Shown here: positions 55,376 to 64,000 of the stretch, piece by piece
Position numbering within the stretch: the stretch's first letter is position 1
How the letters are laid out: each line of letters starts with the position of its first letter
Assembly (NCBI GenBank): GCA_029990175.1
Contig: JARKIP010000035.1
Span: 41,492,001-41,556,000 of the forward strand
Reading direction: 5' to 3'
From: Petunia secreta
Taxonomy: Eukaryota > Streptophyta > Magnoliopsida > Solanales > Solanaceae
DNA length: 64,000 bases
Position numbers and translations under genes: made by a program
The notes under the pieces: generated by a model
What the model saw: the letters and a program-made list of their open reading frames with translations, nothing else
What the model was told of the DNA's origin: nothing
Databases searched by the model: none

Positions 55376-55900
55376 ATAAGCCCCTATGGTAGTCCAAGAA
55401 CATTATACTGGGACTCTATTAAAATAACTACAGTGTCTCATTTTATTATACTGTGATTTCATTAAAGTAACTACAGAGTCTCGTGATTTTATCCTTGAGA
55501 CATGTTAGATTTTATTTTTCTAAGTCCTTACGGTAGAAAATTCCAGCTGGATTTTATTTTGATGTGTCTGATTCAAAAAAACCATAGAGTACCAAGATTT
55601 TTGACCTAGAGACATGTCAGTTAGTTTTTATTATTTTTAATTCCTTAATGTTAAGGAACCCATCTCACTACACTGTGTTTGTCTCAACATAACTACAGAG
55701 TCCCTGACTTTTATCGCGTGGACAAGGTAAGTAAGTTTTTATTTTTTCTAAGTCCATAGGGCAAGGGATTATAGCTTATTATGCTGGGTCTCATTTAAAA
55801 TAACCCCAGAGTCCTTGCATTTTTAAATCTGCGCACATGTGAGTTGATTTATATTTTTTAATTCTTTATGGTGCGGAGCCCCAATTATAGACTTTCAATT
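55376..55900 (+). repeat. Degenerate tandem repeats, about 110-130 bp
   Basis: Repeated phrase 'aagtcc.tatggta' ... 'attatactgggtct.att.aaataactacagagtc' ... 'acatgt.ag.ttttatttt'. About four copies, all diverged. Related copies at 57720-57910 and 59600-60030. Confidence 0.6.
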
Positions 55901-56056
55901 CTAGGTAAACGATTGAATTTACTAGATTTTAAAATAGCAGTTATGTAACAGTTATTGTACTGTAATTTAATCGTGCCTGTTGAGTATAGGTGTAACTTCT
56001 AAGTAATGGTGTCCGTTCAATTATAAATTGCAACTGTTATAGTAGCCATAATTTTT

Positions 56057-56064
56057 TATAAATA
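56057..56064 (+). promoter_or_regulatory. TATA box of small gene a
   Basis: TATAAATA, 60 bp before the ATG. The upstream region matches that before 58816 (shared 'caattataa.ttgcaactgtta'). Confidence 0.6.
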
Positions 56065-56123
56065 CCCAACTCATAAGTGTAGAAACATATATTCAAACTA
56101 AAATTAACAATCATCATATTCAA

Positions 56124-56428
56124 ATGCCTCGTCAACCAAGAACAAGAGGAGGAGCATCCAATTCAAGGCGAAGAAAAAGAGAAGGAAGCAGTTTAGATTT
56201 AGATGCTGAACAAATGAATGAAGTTTTTGATCAATTAAAGTATGAAGTGTAGGGTGGAAGTTCCAGTTCGAGAATTTCTTCCATGAATACAAGAGGGACA
56301 TGAGAAGGGTGAAAAGAATGTTGAAAGAGTTGCTTGCTGATAAGCAATTGGATTTCGCTCTATACTCCATACCACCAGGATCACCACCAGAAGCACCATC
56401 AGGAATAGCAGCAGCACAAACGCCTTAA
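56124..56428 (+). pseudogene. Small gene a: Arg-rich / coiled-coil protein
   Basis: ATG 56124 encodes MPRQPRTRGGASNSRRRKRE, a basic N-terminus, then an acidic helix, stopping at TAG 56250-56252. In another register, from about 56249 to TAA 56426-56428, the sequence continues FFHEYKRDMRRVKRMLKELL and a Pro/Ala-rich tail, so one small frameshift separates two parts of about 100 residues in all. The family is not recognised. TATA box, short 5' leader and a proline-rich tail as in small gene c. Confidence 0.5.
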
Positions 56429-56659
56429 GTTTAAATGTTTAAGTTTATCTTTAGTAGTAATTTTTAATGTTTATTATTGTAATTTTATTTTTGACTTTGG
56501 ATGGTGAACAATTGAGAATTTGTGTTTGAATTTTTTAGTTGAATGATGAATAATTATTTTAGTTTTTAGTTTCTTTATATTCGGTAACAATTTGAGAAGT
56601 TCTTGTTGGCGAATAAAATTTTGGGTAGTTTTTTGAACAAGCAGTTCTTATTTTGTGCC

Positions 56660-56830
56660 CCAGTACTATTACTGCGACCCTCTGCGAGACACCCTTTCGT
56701 CTCAGCATAAATAACTATGAGTTGGTGTAGGAATAAGTCTTTTGTCCCATGACTATATACTGGGACCGCTGCTGGAATACTCCTTTGTTTCCAGCAGAAA
56801 ATCCTCAGACTTTCTATAACAAAGTATTAT
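56660..56830 (+). repeat. Diverged copies of the 90-bp minisatellite
   Basis: One A-type copy (tgccccagtactattactgcgac ... is diverged) and one B-type copy (atgactatatactgggaccg, ctgctggaatactcctttg), in the same orientation as at 27754. Confidence 0.75.
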
Positions 56831-57153
56831 AGGATAAGCTTTGTGCCCATGAGTATTTTCATCTTTTTTATGTTAATTTATATGGATAATATCTAATGTG
56901 TTGGGCAGTTTCAACTACTATCTTTAGAGTTCTCAACAACTACTTAGTCTCAGAATAAGATACTGGGAGTCTATCCATATTAACTGAGGAGCCACATTAT
57001 TTTAATCTGGGGCCCCAACATATTCAGTAGAAAGTCTCATATTACTATATCGGGACTTCATCAAAATAACTAAGGAATTTTAGTTGGTTACTAGCATTCC
57101 TATTTTTTAGGTGCCTATGTTATAGGGGTAATTGTGGGGCATGCATATCTGTC

Positions 57154-57161
57154 TATAAATA
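57154..57161 (+). promoter_or_regulatory. TATA box of small gene b
   Basis: TATAAATA in the context gtcTATAAATAcag, 84 bp before an ATG at 57245. Confidence 0.55.
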
Positions 57162-57244
57162 CAGGTTTTCAATATAGTATCATCACTCAAATTTACTTAA
57201 GATTTGAAAAAATTGTAGTTTTTTGTCCAGTCTTTAGAAAAAAA

Positions 57245-57430
57245 ATGTCTCTCCCACAAGAAAATGGGCATGTAGTCGAGAATGGACATGCACTTTAAAA
57301 TCTTCATTCCACTGAGCAAACAGGGCGTGATCTATATTGGGAGACTGTAGGTTTACAGTGAGACATTGAGGAGTTGACTCGTACTGTAGAGCAACTCCAC
57401 TTATTAATTATTCGAAAAAATGAGGCTTGA
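57245..57430 (+). pseudogene. Small gene b remnant
   Basis: ATG 57245 encodes MSLPQENGHVVENGHAL then a stop. Further on, DIEELTRTVEQLHLLI (about 57360-57410) is a helix resembling the coiled coil of the gene at 60742. Several stops. The family is not recognised; kept as a feature because of the TATA box and shared layout with neighbours. Confidence 0.4.
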
Positions 57431-57719
57431 GAGGAACGATCGAGGAATGAGAAAGATTAGGAGGGCAATGAGAAAAACTCCGAATTATAATGAAGTGGAT
57501 ACTCCACCACTGTTATGTTTTTATAATTTTTTAGTTGAATTAAGTTGATGTTAGAAAAAATGCTGTAAAAGTTGAATTGAGTTTATTATGTATGTTTTTT
57601 ATCATGGATTTTATGAATTATATCTAGAATTTTTGCAGATTGTTGTTGTTATATATTATATATTGTTTTTATTATATGAGTAAGTGTTTTTATCATCATG
57701 TATTCATAAACACGGAAAG

Positions 57720-57910
57720 ACACTATGTTCCCCTAAGTCCCACTTAAATACTGTAAGTCCATCAAATTAGCTATGGAGTCCCAGTGTCTTATACTGTGAC
57801 ATGTGAGTTGATTTTTTTATTTTTGCAAGCCTCCATATCCATAAAACAAAGTCTCAGTTTTCTATGCTGCGACCCCATAAAAATTAGTAGTGAATCCCAG
57901 GTCTTCATCT
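57720..57910 (+). repeat. Degenerate CTGGGA-type repeat
   Basis: Contains 'taagtccatcaaattagctatggagtcccag' type phrases similar to 55376-55900. Confidence 0.5.
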
Positions 57911-58044
57911 AAAAGCAAAAGTACAAGTAATGTGCAGCTTTTATGTAAGATTAGAAAGAATCTTTAGTTTCATCCAAAAGCAAAAGGACAATACACAATA
58001 ATACAGAATATTTTTCTATATTGTTGTTATATAAATAGACCACT

Positions 58045-58467
58045 TTGTTATTGAAGAGAACACAAAAAAGAATTTGCATTTTTAAGATGACAAAGTTAAT
58101 CATACTATGTTTTAAAAGTATCATTTTTTGTTATTGTTATTATGAAATAACACTGTTCTTTTTATTTTATTTGAAGATTTTTCCACCATGGTTGGCAGTT
58201 AGGCTTCCAAAACATGATCTCCCAGCTATTCTTTTTTGTCGTGGTACTCATTACCATATGAATTACCAAAAATAGAGAAGACAAAAAAAACTTTGTAATG
58301 GATGGAGCGAGTTTGTTCGTACTAATAATCTCAGAGTAGCTTCTAGTCTACATATTACAATTCTGGAATTCAGAGATCATGTGGTTTTAGATATTAGTAT
58401 TTGGCAGCCTGCACTAGAACCTTTAAGTTCTAGTTCTAGTTGTGGCTCTACTGGTGAAGATGCCTGA
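58045..58467 (+). pseudogene. B3 domain gene A
   Basis: Second exon begins at 58177 after 'tttatttgaag' and runs in phase to TGA 58465-58467 (97 codons), with one in-frame TAG at 58273-58275. It encodes FPPWLAVRLPKHDLPAILFC, then LCNGWSEFVRTNNLRV and LHITILEFRDHVVLDISIW, the order of a plant B3 DNA-binding domain (GW...NL...GD/S-L-F). The first exon (about 58045-58100) is degraded. C-terminus is Ser-rich. The B3 fold binds DNA as a plant transcription-factor domain (REM/ARF/LAV types). Similar to gene B at 62180-62721; shares LCNGW. Confidence 0.6.
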
Positions 58468-58815
58468 TAAGAGAGTATGTTTGTCTGTGTGTTTAGTTAA
58501 ATCTCTACTGTAATTTTTTTTTTGTGTTTGTGTGTTTTGTTTTTTAATTTCCAAGGTAAACAATTTTAATTTTACAAGTTATTTAAATGAAATGTAACTG
58601 TCATTTTTGTTTTTGGTAATAACTTGTGATTGTTCAGTATTTTTGGTTTTGAATTTACCAGTTTTGATTTTGATTTTACCAGTTTAGTAACTGCATGAAC
58701 CATTCATTTTATTTTGACAATGAATCATAACTATTCAGTATAATTGTAACTATTATGTAATGGTGGCTTTTCAATTATAAGTTGCAACTGTTACAATATT
58801 TTATTGATGTTTGTC

Positions 58816-58823
58816 TATAAATA
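58816..58823 (+). promoter_or_regulatory. TATA box of small gene c
   Basis: TATAAATA, 95 bp before ATG 58911. The preceding 60 bp are homologous to the region before 56057. Confidence 0.6.
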
Positions 58824-58910
58824 CATAGCAGTTGTTAGTTGATCATCTTATTATTACAGTTATCCATATCTTTGTTGAATATTTATAATTTTTATACTTC
58901 AACTACAACA

Positions 58911-59087
58911 ATGTCTGAAAGTAGTGTCAATCAAGCAATACCAGCAGGAGCAGCACAACCAGTCCTGACACCTCCACCCCCACCCCCACCACCATCACCA
59001 AATAATCTAAATTTGGATGTTGCAGTCCTACACGGTCATATGCATGACCAGTATAATGTAATACATCAAATGCAAATTGATATTTGA
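58911..59087 (+). CDS. Small gene c: Pro-rich 58-residue protein
   Basis: ATG 58911, stop TGA 59085-59087. Sequence is MSESSVNQAI, a run of proline (residues 21-28), then NNLNLDVAVLHGHMHDQYN, and a short helix at the end. The reading continues recognisably beyond the stop (MHNVQRR), so a longer ancestor is possible. Function not recognised. Promoter-like TATA box upstream. It occupies the same place in its duplicated unit as small gene a. Confidence 0.45.
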   Translation: MSESSVNQAIPAGAAQPVLTPPPPPPPPSPNNLNLDVAVLHGHMHDQYNVIHQMQIDI

Positions 59088-59599
59088 ATTATGCATAACG
59101 TCCAAAGGCGTTAAGTGAGAAGGATTTGGCACACTATTCACGCTATATCACTATAAATTCATTTTGACCTTGCACTAGGATCTCCATAATGAAATTATGT
59201 GAAGTTTATATGTTGTTAATTTTAATTATTAGTCTGTAATTTCACTCAATATTAGTCTGTAATCACCATGTCAAAATACTGTGATTTTGTGTTTGCATAA
59301 GACTATGACTCCAGCACCAAGTACTGGGACTTCATATATAATTTCACTTTAAATGATTATGTTCTTATATTTTTATATTTTGTACCTTGTTAATTTTCTT
59401 GCAATGCTTTTATGCATATCTTTGTGGTTATGAAAATATCAGCCATATTGCAATTATAGACTTTGAAAGTTAAATTAGAAAATTTTTTGTGGATTTCAAT
59501 ATTGAAAAAGATTTCTGGTAGTAATTTAAGTTACATTATCTTCCTAGATTTTTTTTTACTTGTCTTGTCATATAAAAAGAAGAAAGAATCTATCTGATT

Positions 59600-60030
59600 T
59601 CTTTTTGTATTTGTCAAGTAGTCCTTATGGTAGGGAATCTCATGTTATTATCCTGGGTCTAATTCAAATTAATCGCAAAGTCTCAGGATTTTTAACCCGA
59701 CGAGATGTGAGTTAATTTCAATTCCTTATGGTAGAGAATCTCGGCTCATTATACTGGGTCTAATTTAAAATAGCTATAGACATGTTAATTAGTTTTTATT
59801 ATTTCAATTCCTCATGGTAGGAAATCTCAGCTTATACTACTGGGTCTAATTAAAAATAACTTCTACGTCCATTACTTTTATTCTTGGGAGACATGTTAAT
59901 TAGTTTTTTTTTTTTTTAAGTCCTTATGTTAAGAAAGTCCCAGCTCATAATGCTGACTCTAATTCGAAATAACCATAGAGTCCTAGGATTTTTAATCACA
60001 GAGTTAGTTTTTATTATTTTAATCCCTCAT
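59600..60030 (+). repeat. Degenerate tandem repeats, about 100-110 bp, four copies
   Basis: Phrase 'ccttatggtagggaatctca.' 'attatactgggtctaatt.aaat' 'tagttttatta.tttcaa' at 59610, 59720, 59810 and 59920. Same family as 55376-55900. Confidence 0.65.
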
Positions 60031-60712
60031 TATCCATAATAGGAAAGTTTTTATGTTGTTATTTTTAATAATTATCCTATAATTTTCTATTTTCTATAGT
60101 ACAAATATTGGCCCCAGGTCAAAATAATGTGATTCTGTGTTTGCATAAGACTATGTCGCTGTGGTTAAAAATCATAGACAATTTTGTGAAAATTTCAAAC
60201 ATATTGTAATTAAATACTTTGAAAGTTAAAGTATAGAATTTTTTGTTAATTACAGAATTCTGGTAGTAATTTAAATTACAGAATCTTCTCAGATTTTTTT
60301 AGTTGACTTGTCATATAATAAAAAGAAAGAATCTATTTGATTTCCTTTTGTAATGTCAAGTATATAATACTGTGATTTTAATATACAATTTCAACAATCT
60401 CAGTTCAATCTTATCCTATATAGGTACGACCCCCTAGCAAAAAAAGTGATAGTTTTTTTAGAGAAAGATGTTTAGTCGAATCTCTATGATTTCAAGCTTG
60501 AAAATCTAAAAAATAAGAAATCTTTTACAGCTTTTTTTCTGAGTTGTAATATCACCTAAAAAGAACAAAGATTCTTCACGGGTTTTTATTTTTTTGGAAT
60601 TTTGAATTTGAACTTCAGCTTTCTTGTATAAATTGCACATTGATGTTGCTTTTTTTATTTGTACAAAACTAAGTAAAAAAAAAAGTAATACAGTAAGAAA
60701 TAGCTTGCAACA

Positions 60713-60966
60713 ATGAAGCAAGAAGAGAACAATGGTTCCAGTTGAGGAACGACATTAGGAATTTGAAAACTGATGTTGAGTTTCTGAAAAATGATGTAGC
60801 TGTGGTCAAGAACAATTTGGATGTGTTGATTGAAATTTTTATAGCTTTCAGAGATAAAAACAATACATATATGAATCATCTTTTTGATAAACTCATGGAC
60901 ATTGAATTGCAGAATTTCACAGACTCAACCTCTGCTTGTAGCTCTCGTGTCCCTAGTAATCGTTAA
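60713..60966 (+). pseudogene. Small gene d: coiled-coil protein
   Basis: ATG 60713 is in a different register from the coiled-coil frame (about 60742 to TAA 60964-60966), so one frameshift or a different start is needed. The frame encodes LRNDIRNLKTDVEFLKNDV, then VLIEIFIAFRDKNNTYMNHLF and a Ser-rich end. Heptad-like spacing of Leu/Ile/Val. A TATAAATT box lies at about 60625. Related by layout to small gene b (57245). Function not recognised. Confidence 0.4.
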
Positions 60967-61209
60967 TATTTTTCGTAGGGTTTTTGTGTATTTTTTTATG
61001 TGTTTGTAGTGTTATGTTTTTATCTTCCAACTGTAAGTGTAATTTTATTTTGTAGTGTTTGTAGTGTTATGTGTTTTCTAAAGCAAATGTAATTTCATTT
61101 TCATCCGTTGCAACTGTTGCTAATAATGTTATGCTTCTGTTGTATTACAAGTATCCTTTTTCTGTAATTTTTATCCCATTTTAATGAAAATGAAGGTAAG
61201 TTTGTTTTG

Positions 61210-61700
61210 CTAGATGTAGTCCCAGGCATTTATCCTGGGATAGTAAGCTTAAATCACATGGATCCCCAGTTCTCCAACTGAAAACTATGCTAAACACAGA
61301 CGGAGACACATGATTTAATCCTGGGACATTATGCTAAACACAGACGGATTCCCAGTGTTTAATACTGGAAGTATATGCTTAAGACATGAGGAGTTCAAAA
61401 TTTATGTAACCAATAATCAGCTAACACGAGAGTCGAGAAAATCTACAATTTACTAGCACGTTGAAAAACTGAATAGCAGACAAACTCAGCTTTTTGACTA
61501 GAACTATTTTGATATCAATGCATTTTTTTGACTGCATAATCCTAGGACATTATGGTAAACACATACGGACTTCCAGGATTTAGACCTGTCACATTATGGT
61601 AAACACAGATGGAATCCCAGTATTTAAGCCTGGCCAATTAGTCTAACACAGGTGGAGTTCAAAATATGTGTAGCCAATAACCACCCAACACTGCAGTCTC
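61210..61700 (+). repeat. Dispersed 55-60-bp repeats with CCTGGGA/TCCCAG
   Basis: Phrase 'gacattatg.taaacacagacgga.tcccagt.ttta.tcctggga' occurs at about 61300-61380 and 61540-61640. Also 'gtccaatagcc' type ends. Short inverted TCCCAG/CTGGGA pairs allow small hairpins. Confidence 0.55.
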
Positions 61701-62089
61701 GTTCTTATGCATTACTAAAGAAACTAAGATTATCAAAATTGGAACAAGAAATTTCATAAGAAAAAAATTTTCTTAATAAAAGAATTGTAATTTGTTTACT
61801 TGGACACCTACCTAATGTTATATTGAGTCCCAGTAGAAATATTGGGTCTCTAAAGTTAACCAATAAGGAGTTACAGTTTTTTATCTGAGATATTACCCTT
61901 AATCGTGTAGCTAATACATTCAAATTTTATTAGCTAACACTGCAATCGACAAAGTCTGGAATTTATTACATTTTGAAGCTGGAAGTAAACACATCTTTTT
62001 TTACTATATTTATTTTGACATAAATATATTTTTGACTATACAGATTCTCTTTGACAGTAACAGTTGAACGAAATTAGTAAGTGCTAGCC

Positions 62090-62097
62090 TATAAATA
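62090..62097 (+). promoter_or_regulatory. TATA box of B3 gene B
   Basis: TATAAATA, about 90 bp before the presumed start region. Confidence 0.6.
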
Positions 62098-62179
62098 AGG
62101 CTTTGCAGTTGAAGGAAACTATAAGTTATTGAGAGTTCATCTACTAATATAAGATTTTACTTGCAGTAAAAAAAATTCC

Positions 62180-62721
62180 ATAAAAGAAGATGTCGTGAAT
62201 GAGGAGAATCGCATCGAGGAACAATGTCGTTTCTATAAGAAACAAACAAGTTTCTACTTCAAAAGAGATTATTTTGTATGTTAAAAAGTTCCCAAACCAA
62301 TATTTATTTTTTCGTCTGATTTTTTATAGTCTGTGACTTCTTACTAACTGTGATAGTTTATTTCTTTTAGATCTTTCCAGAGAATTGGAAGCAAAGGCTG
62401 CCTAATATAAATGGAAATGCATGTATATTTTGTGAAAATGATGACAATGTATATGAGATGAAATTCAAGATTGGGAGACATACAAGGTTGTGTAATGGAT
62501 GGACAACTATGCTTATTCAGAAAGGATTTAGGCAAGGTGATATGCTTCATTTTGAACACCTTTGGCATGAGATTCTTGACGGTTTTGCAGTTGTTGTTTT
62601 TGGTATTGCTGTCAGAAACCATTGGGATGGTCATAGCGATGATGATGGTGATGACAATGTCGATGACAACAGTGAAAATGATGATGCAGGATTATCACAG
62701 AAGCCAATTGTAAGTGAATAA
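62180..62721 (+). CDS. B3 domain gene B
   Basis: Exon 1: 62180-62275, ending FYFKRDYF; intron 62276-62370 (GTATGT ... CTTTTAG); exon 2: 62371-62721, starting IFPENWKQRLPNINGN. Phase is kept, giving about 148 residues. B3 features: the FPENW start, YEMKFKIGRHTRLCNGWTTM, FRQGDMLHFEHL and FAVVVFGI, i.e. a full domain of about 100 residues. C-terminus is strongly acidic (DDDGDDNVDDN). There is no ATG at the place where the frame begins: the codon at 62180 is ATA, perhaps a mutated ATG, and an ATG at 62190 is out of frame. So either it is a pseudogene by loss of start or it has a missing upstream exon. It probably acts as a nuclear DNA-binding protein. Confidence 0.65.
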
Positions 62722-63478
62722 GGTTTAGTAGTATTTATGTTCTCTTAGTTAATGTAGTTTATATTTTCTTTTTTTATTATATGTAGTGTGTTTTTTAATT
62801 TTCTATTTTTAGTTAAGGTACTATGTTTTTAGTTAAATCTTTTATGTTTTTAGTTCATGTAATATATTATGTATCAGTTTTGAACTAATCATCTTTTCTA
62901 TTGCTTTTCTTATTAAGTAACTCAAAGTGTTGGTTATTCAATTAGTAAAGAAACTTGAAACAGATAAATGGCAACAAGAATTTTTATAGCAACAAATGAA
63001 AAATATGTATTTTATTTTCATAATAATCATTGTTAAAAACTACACATGAACTAAAATATATATATAGTCCTTTTTTTACTTCAGAATTGCTGCCACTGGA
63101 TGAGAATAGAGAAGAATGATCTTCTATCTATCTAGTGACGAGGGATTTCTAACTGGAAAAAATAAATTTTTAATATAATATCTTTTGGCATGTTTACATT
63201 TCTATTGAATTGCAGTAAAAGACAACTAAAAAATAAAAGTCAGATGGAGACATACCTATATTTTTTTTATTGAGAGTTATGTTTCTTTGAATATGGATGA
63301 AGTACTGGAGTGTGCATGCAGGATGTTCTGTCGTGTCCACGCTTTCTACATATCCCGCATCTCTTCATCTTTTGTTTGAAAAATTCTACAGTTGATATAT
63401 ATCTTTTTCGTTTGCATTCTCCCTAGATTAACTTTAAAATTTGGAGGTTTTGTTATCTCTTCTTTAATACTATCAGGC

Positions 63479-63620
63479 ACAACCCAGTGCCCCATGGTTT
63501 TATATTGGGAGCCCCTACTGGGATACCGTTTTGTCCTACCACAAACATCTTTTGACCGAGTCTGTGCATAAGCTTTTGTGCCCCATGGTTTTATACTGGG
63601 AGCCCCTACTGGGATACATT
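63479..63620 (+). repeat. 90-bp minisatellite, right-hand copies
   Basis: Two A-type units (ccccatggttttatattgggagcc and ccccatggttttatactgggagcc), same orientation as 27754-28310. With the left block they bracket the ULP/B3 locus. Confidence 0.85.
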
Positions 63621-64000
63621 TAAATTTTGAGAATTCACCGCAAATACTGAAAAAATGAAGCTCAAATTAATAAACTGATAGATTTTGAATCAAAATGAAT
63701 AGATTAGAAGTTAATCGATACCTTTTTCAGACGCTTTAATAGTTTGAATTTGAGAATTTTTATGGGAAATCTGTATTTGATGTTGAGTTAGGGAGAGAGA
63801 ATTCCGTATTTTTACTCTATTTTATGGGAGATCTATATTTAAGTGGAGCTGTAGGTTTATAAGGGGTAGTTCAGTAAATTCAAATGTATGGCTATGCTCA
63901 GTGACATTAGCATGTAAGCGTATGAGCGTGATTTTTTGGCTATTTCTCAATAAATTGTGAAATGATGGATGAAACTCATTTTAGGGTGACAAATACTGGC
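63621..64000. other. AT-rich end of the window, nothing recognised
   Basis: No coding frame. Reverse complement contains GAAATAGCCAAAAAATCACG at about 63934-63953, a word like the left-side GAATAGCCATCA at 27225-27236; too short to call a terminal repeat. Confidence 0.4.

Overview
This window is plant nuclear DNA, made mostly of nested retrotransposons. Spliced genes, TATAAATA-type promoters, AT-rich spacers and several Ty3/Gypsy lineages specific to plants all support this. An RTE LINE tail ending in (TTG)n resembles those I associate with Solanaceae, so a solanaceous eudicot is my inference. No prokaryotic features, rRNA, tRNA or CRISPR arrays were seen.

Layout. 1-1040: featureless. 1041-2512: 3' end of a dead RTE-type LINE. 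2513-4534: no recognisable gene. 4535-14525 (minus): Athila-type element with one LTR, a tRNA-Asp primer site, wrecked gag-pol and a surprisingly intact 540-residue third ORF. 14528-24021 (plus): Tat-type element with both LTRs, broken gag-pol with a second RNase H, and an antisense three-exon gene with its own TATA box. 24765-26964 (minus): the one convincing intact host gene, a two-exon LCAT-like acyltransferase/phospholipase.

27754-63620 is a composite locus. It opens with a 90-bp minisatellite and continues with a decayed ULP1-like (C48) protease gene that has a DUF1985-like N-terminal half. A retrotransposon (E1, 33426-54417) sits inside the catalytic domain, with the 5-bp duplication TGGAC on both sides. 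E1 is a gypsy element of CRM-like chromovirus type on the minus strand. It was later hit by E3 (42143-49833, same lineage, nearly complete) and by E2 (36211-41920, very young, non-autonomous). Each insertion has a recognisable target duplication, and LTR divergence (E1 > E3 > E2) agrees with the nesting order.

Downstream of the protease gene, 56.0-62.7 kb holds a tandemly duplicated set of small TATA-led genes. These encode short proline- or charge-rich/coiled-coil proteins and B3 DNA-binding domains, and they are scattered among repeats that carry CTGGGA/TCCCAG words. More copies of the 90-bp minisatellite lie at 56.66-56.82 and 63.48-63.62 kb, so the whole interval may be one large, decayed, gene-carrying DNA element.

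The most unusual observations are: (1) E2, with nearly identical LTRs, has a single intact 970-residue ORF whose only recognisable domain is a retroviral-type protease lacking its catalytic Asp; (2) E1/E2 and E3 carry arrays of different CG-rich palindromes (GCGATCGC versus GGCGGAGCGCC) at equivalent places, in U3 just upstream of the TATA box and again in the 5' leader; (3) the duplicated small-gene/B3 locus beside a ULP-like gene whose catalytic Cys is Tyr.
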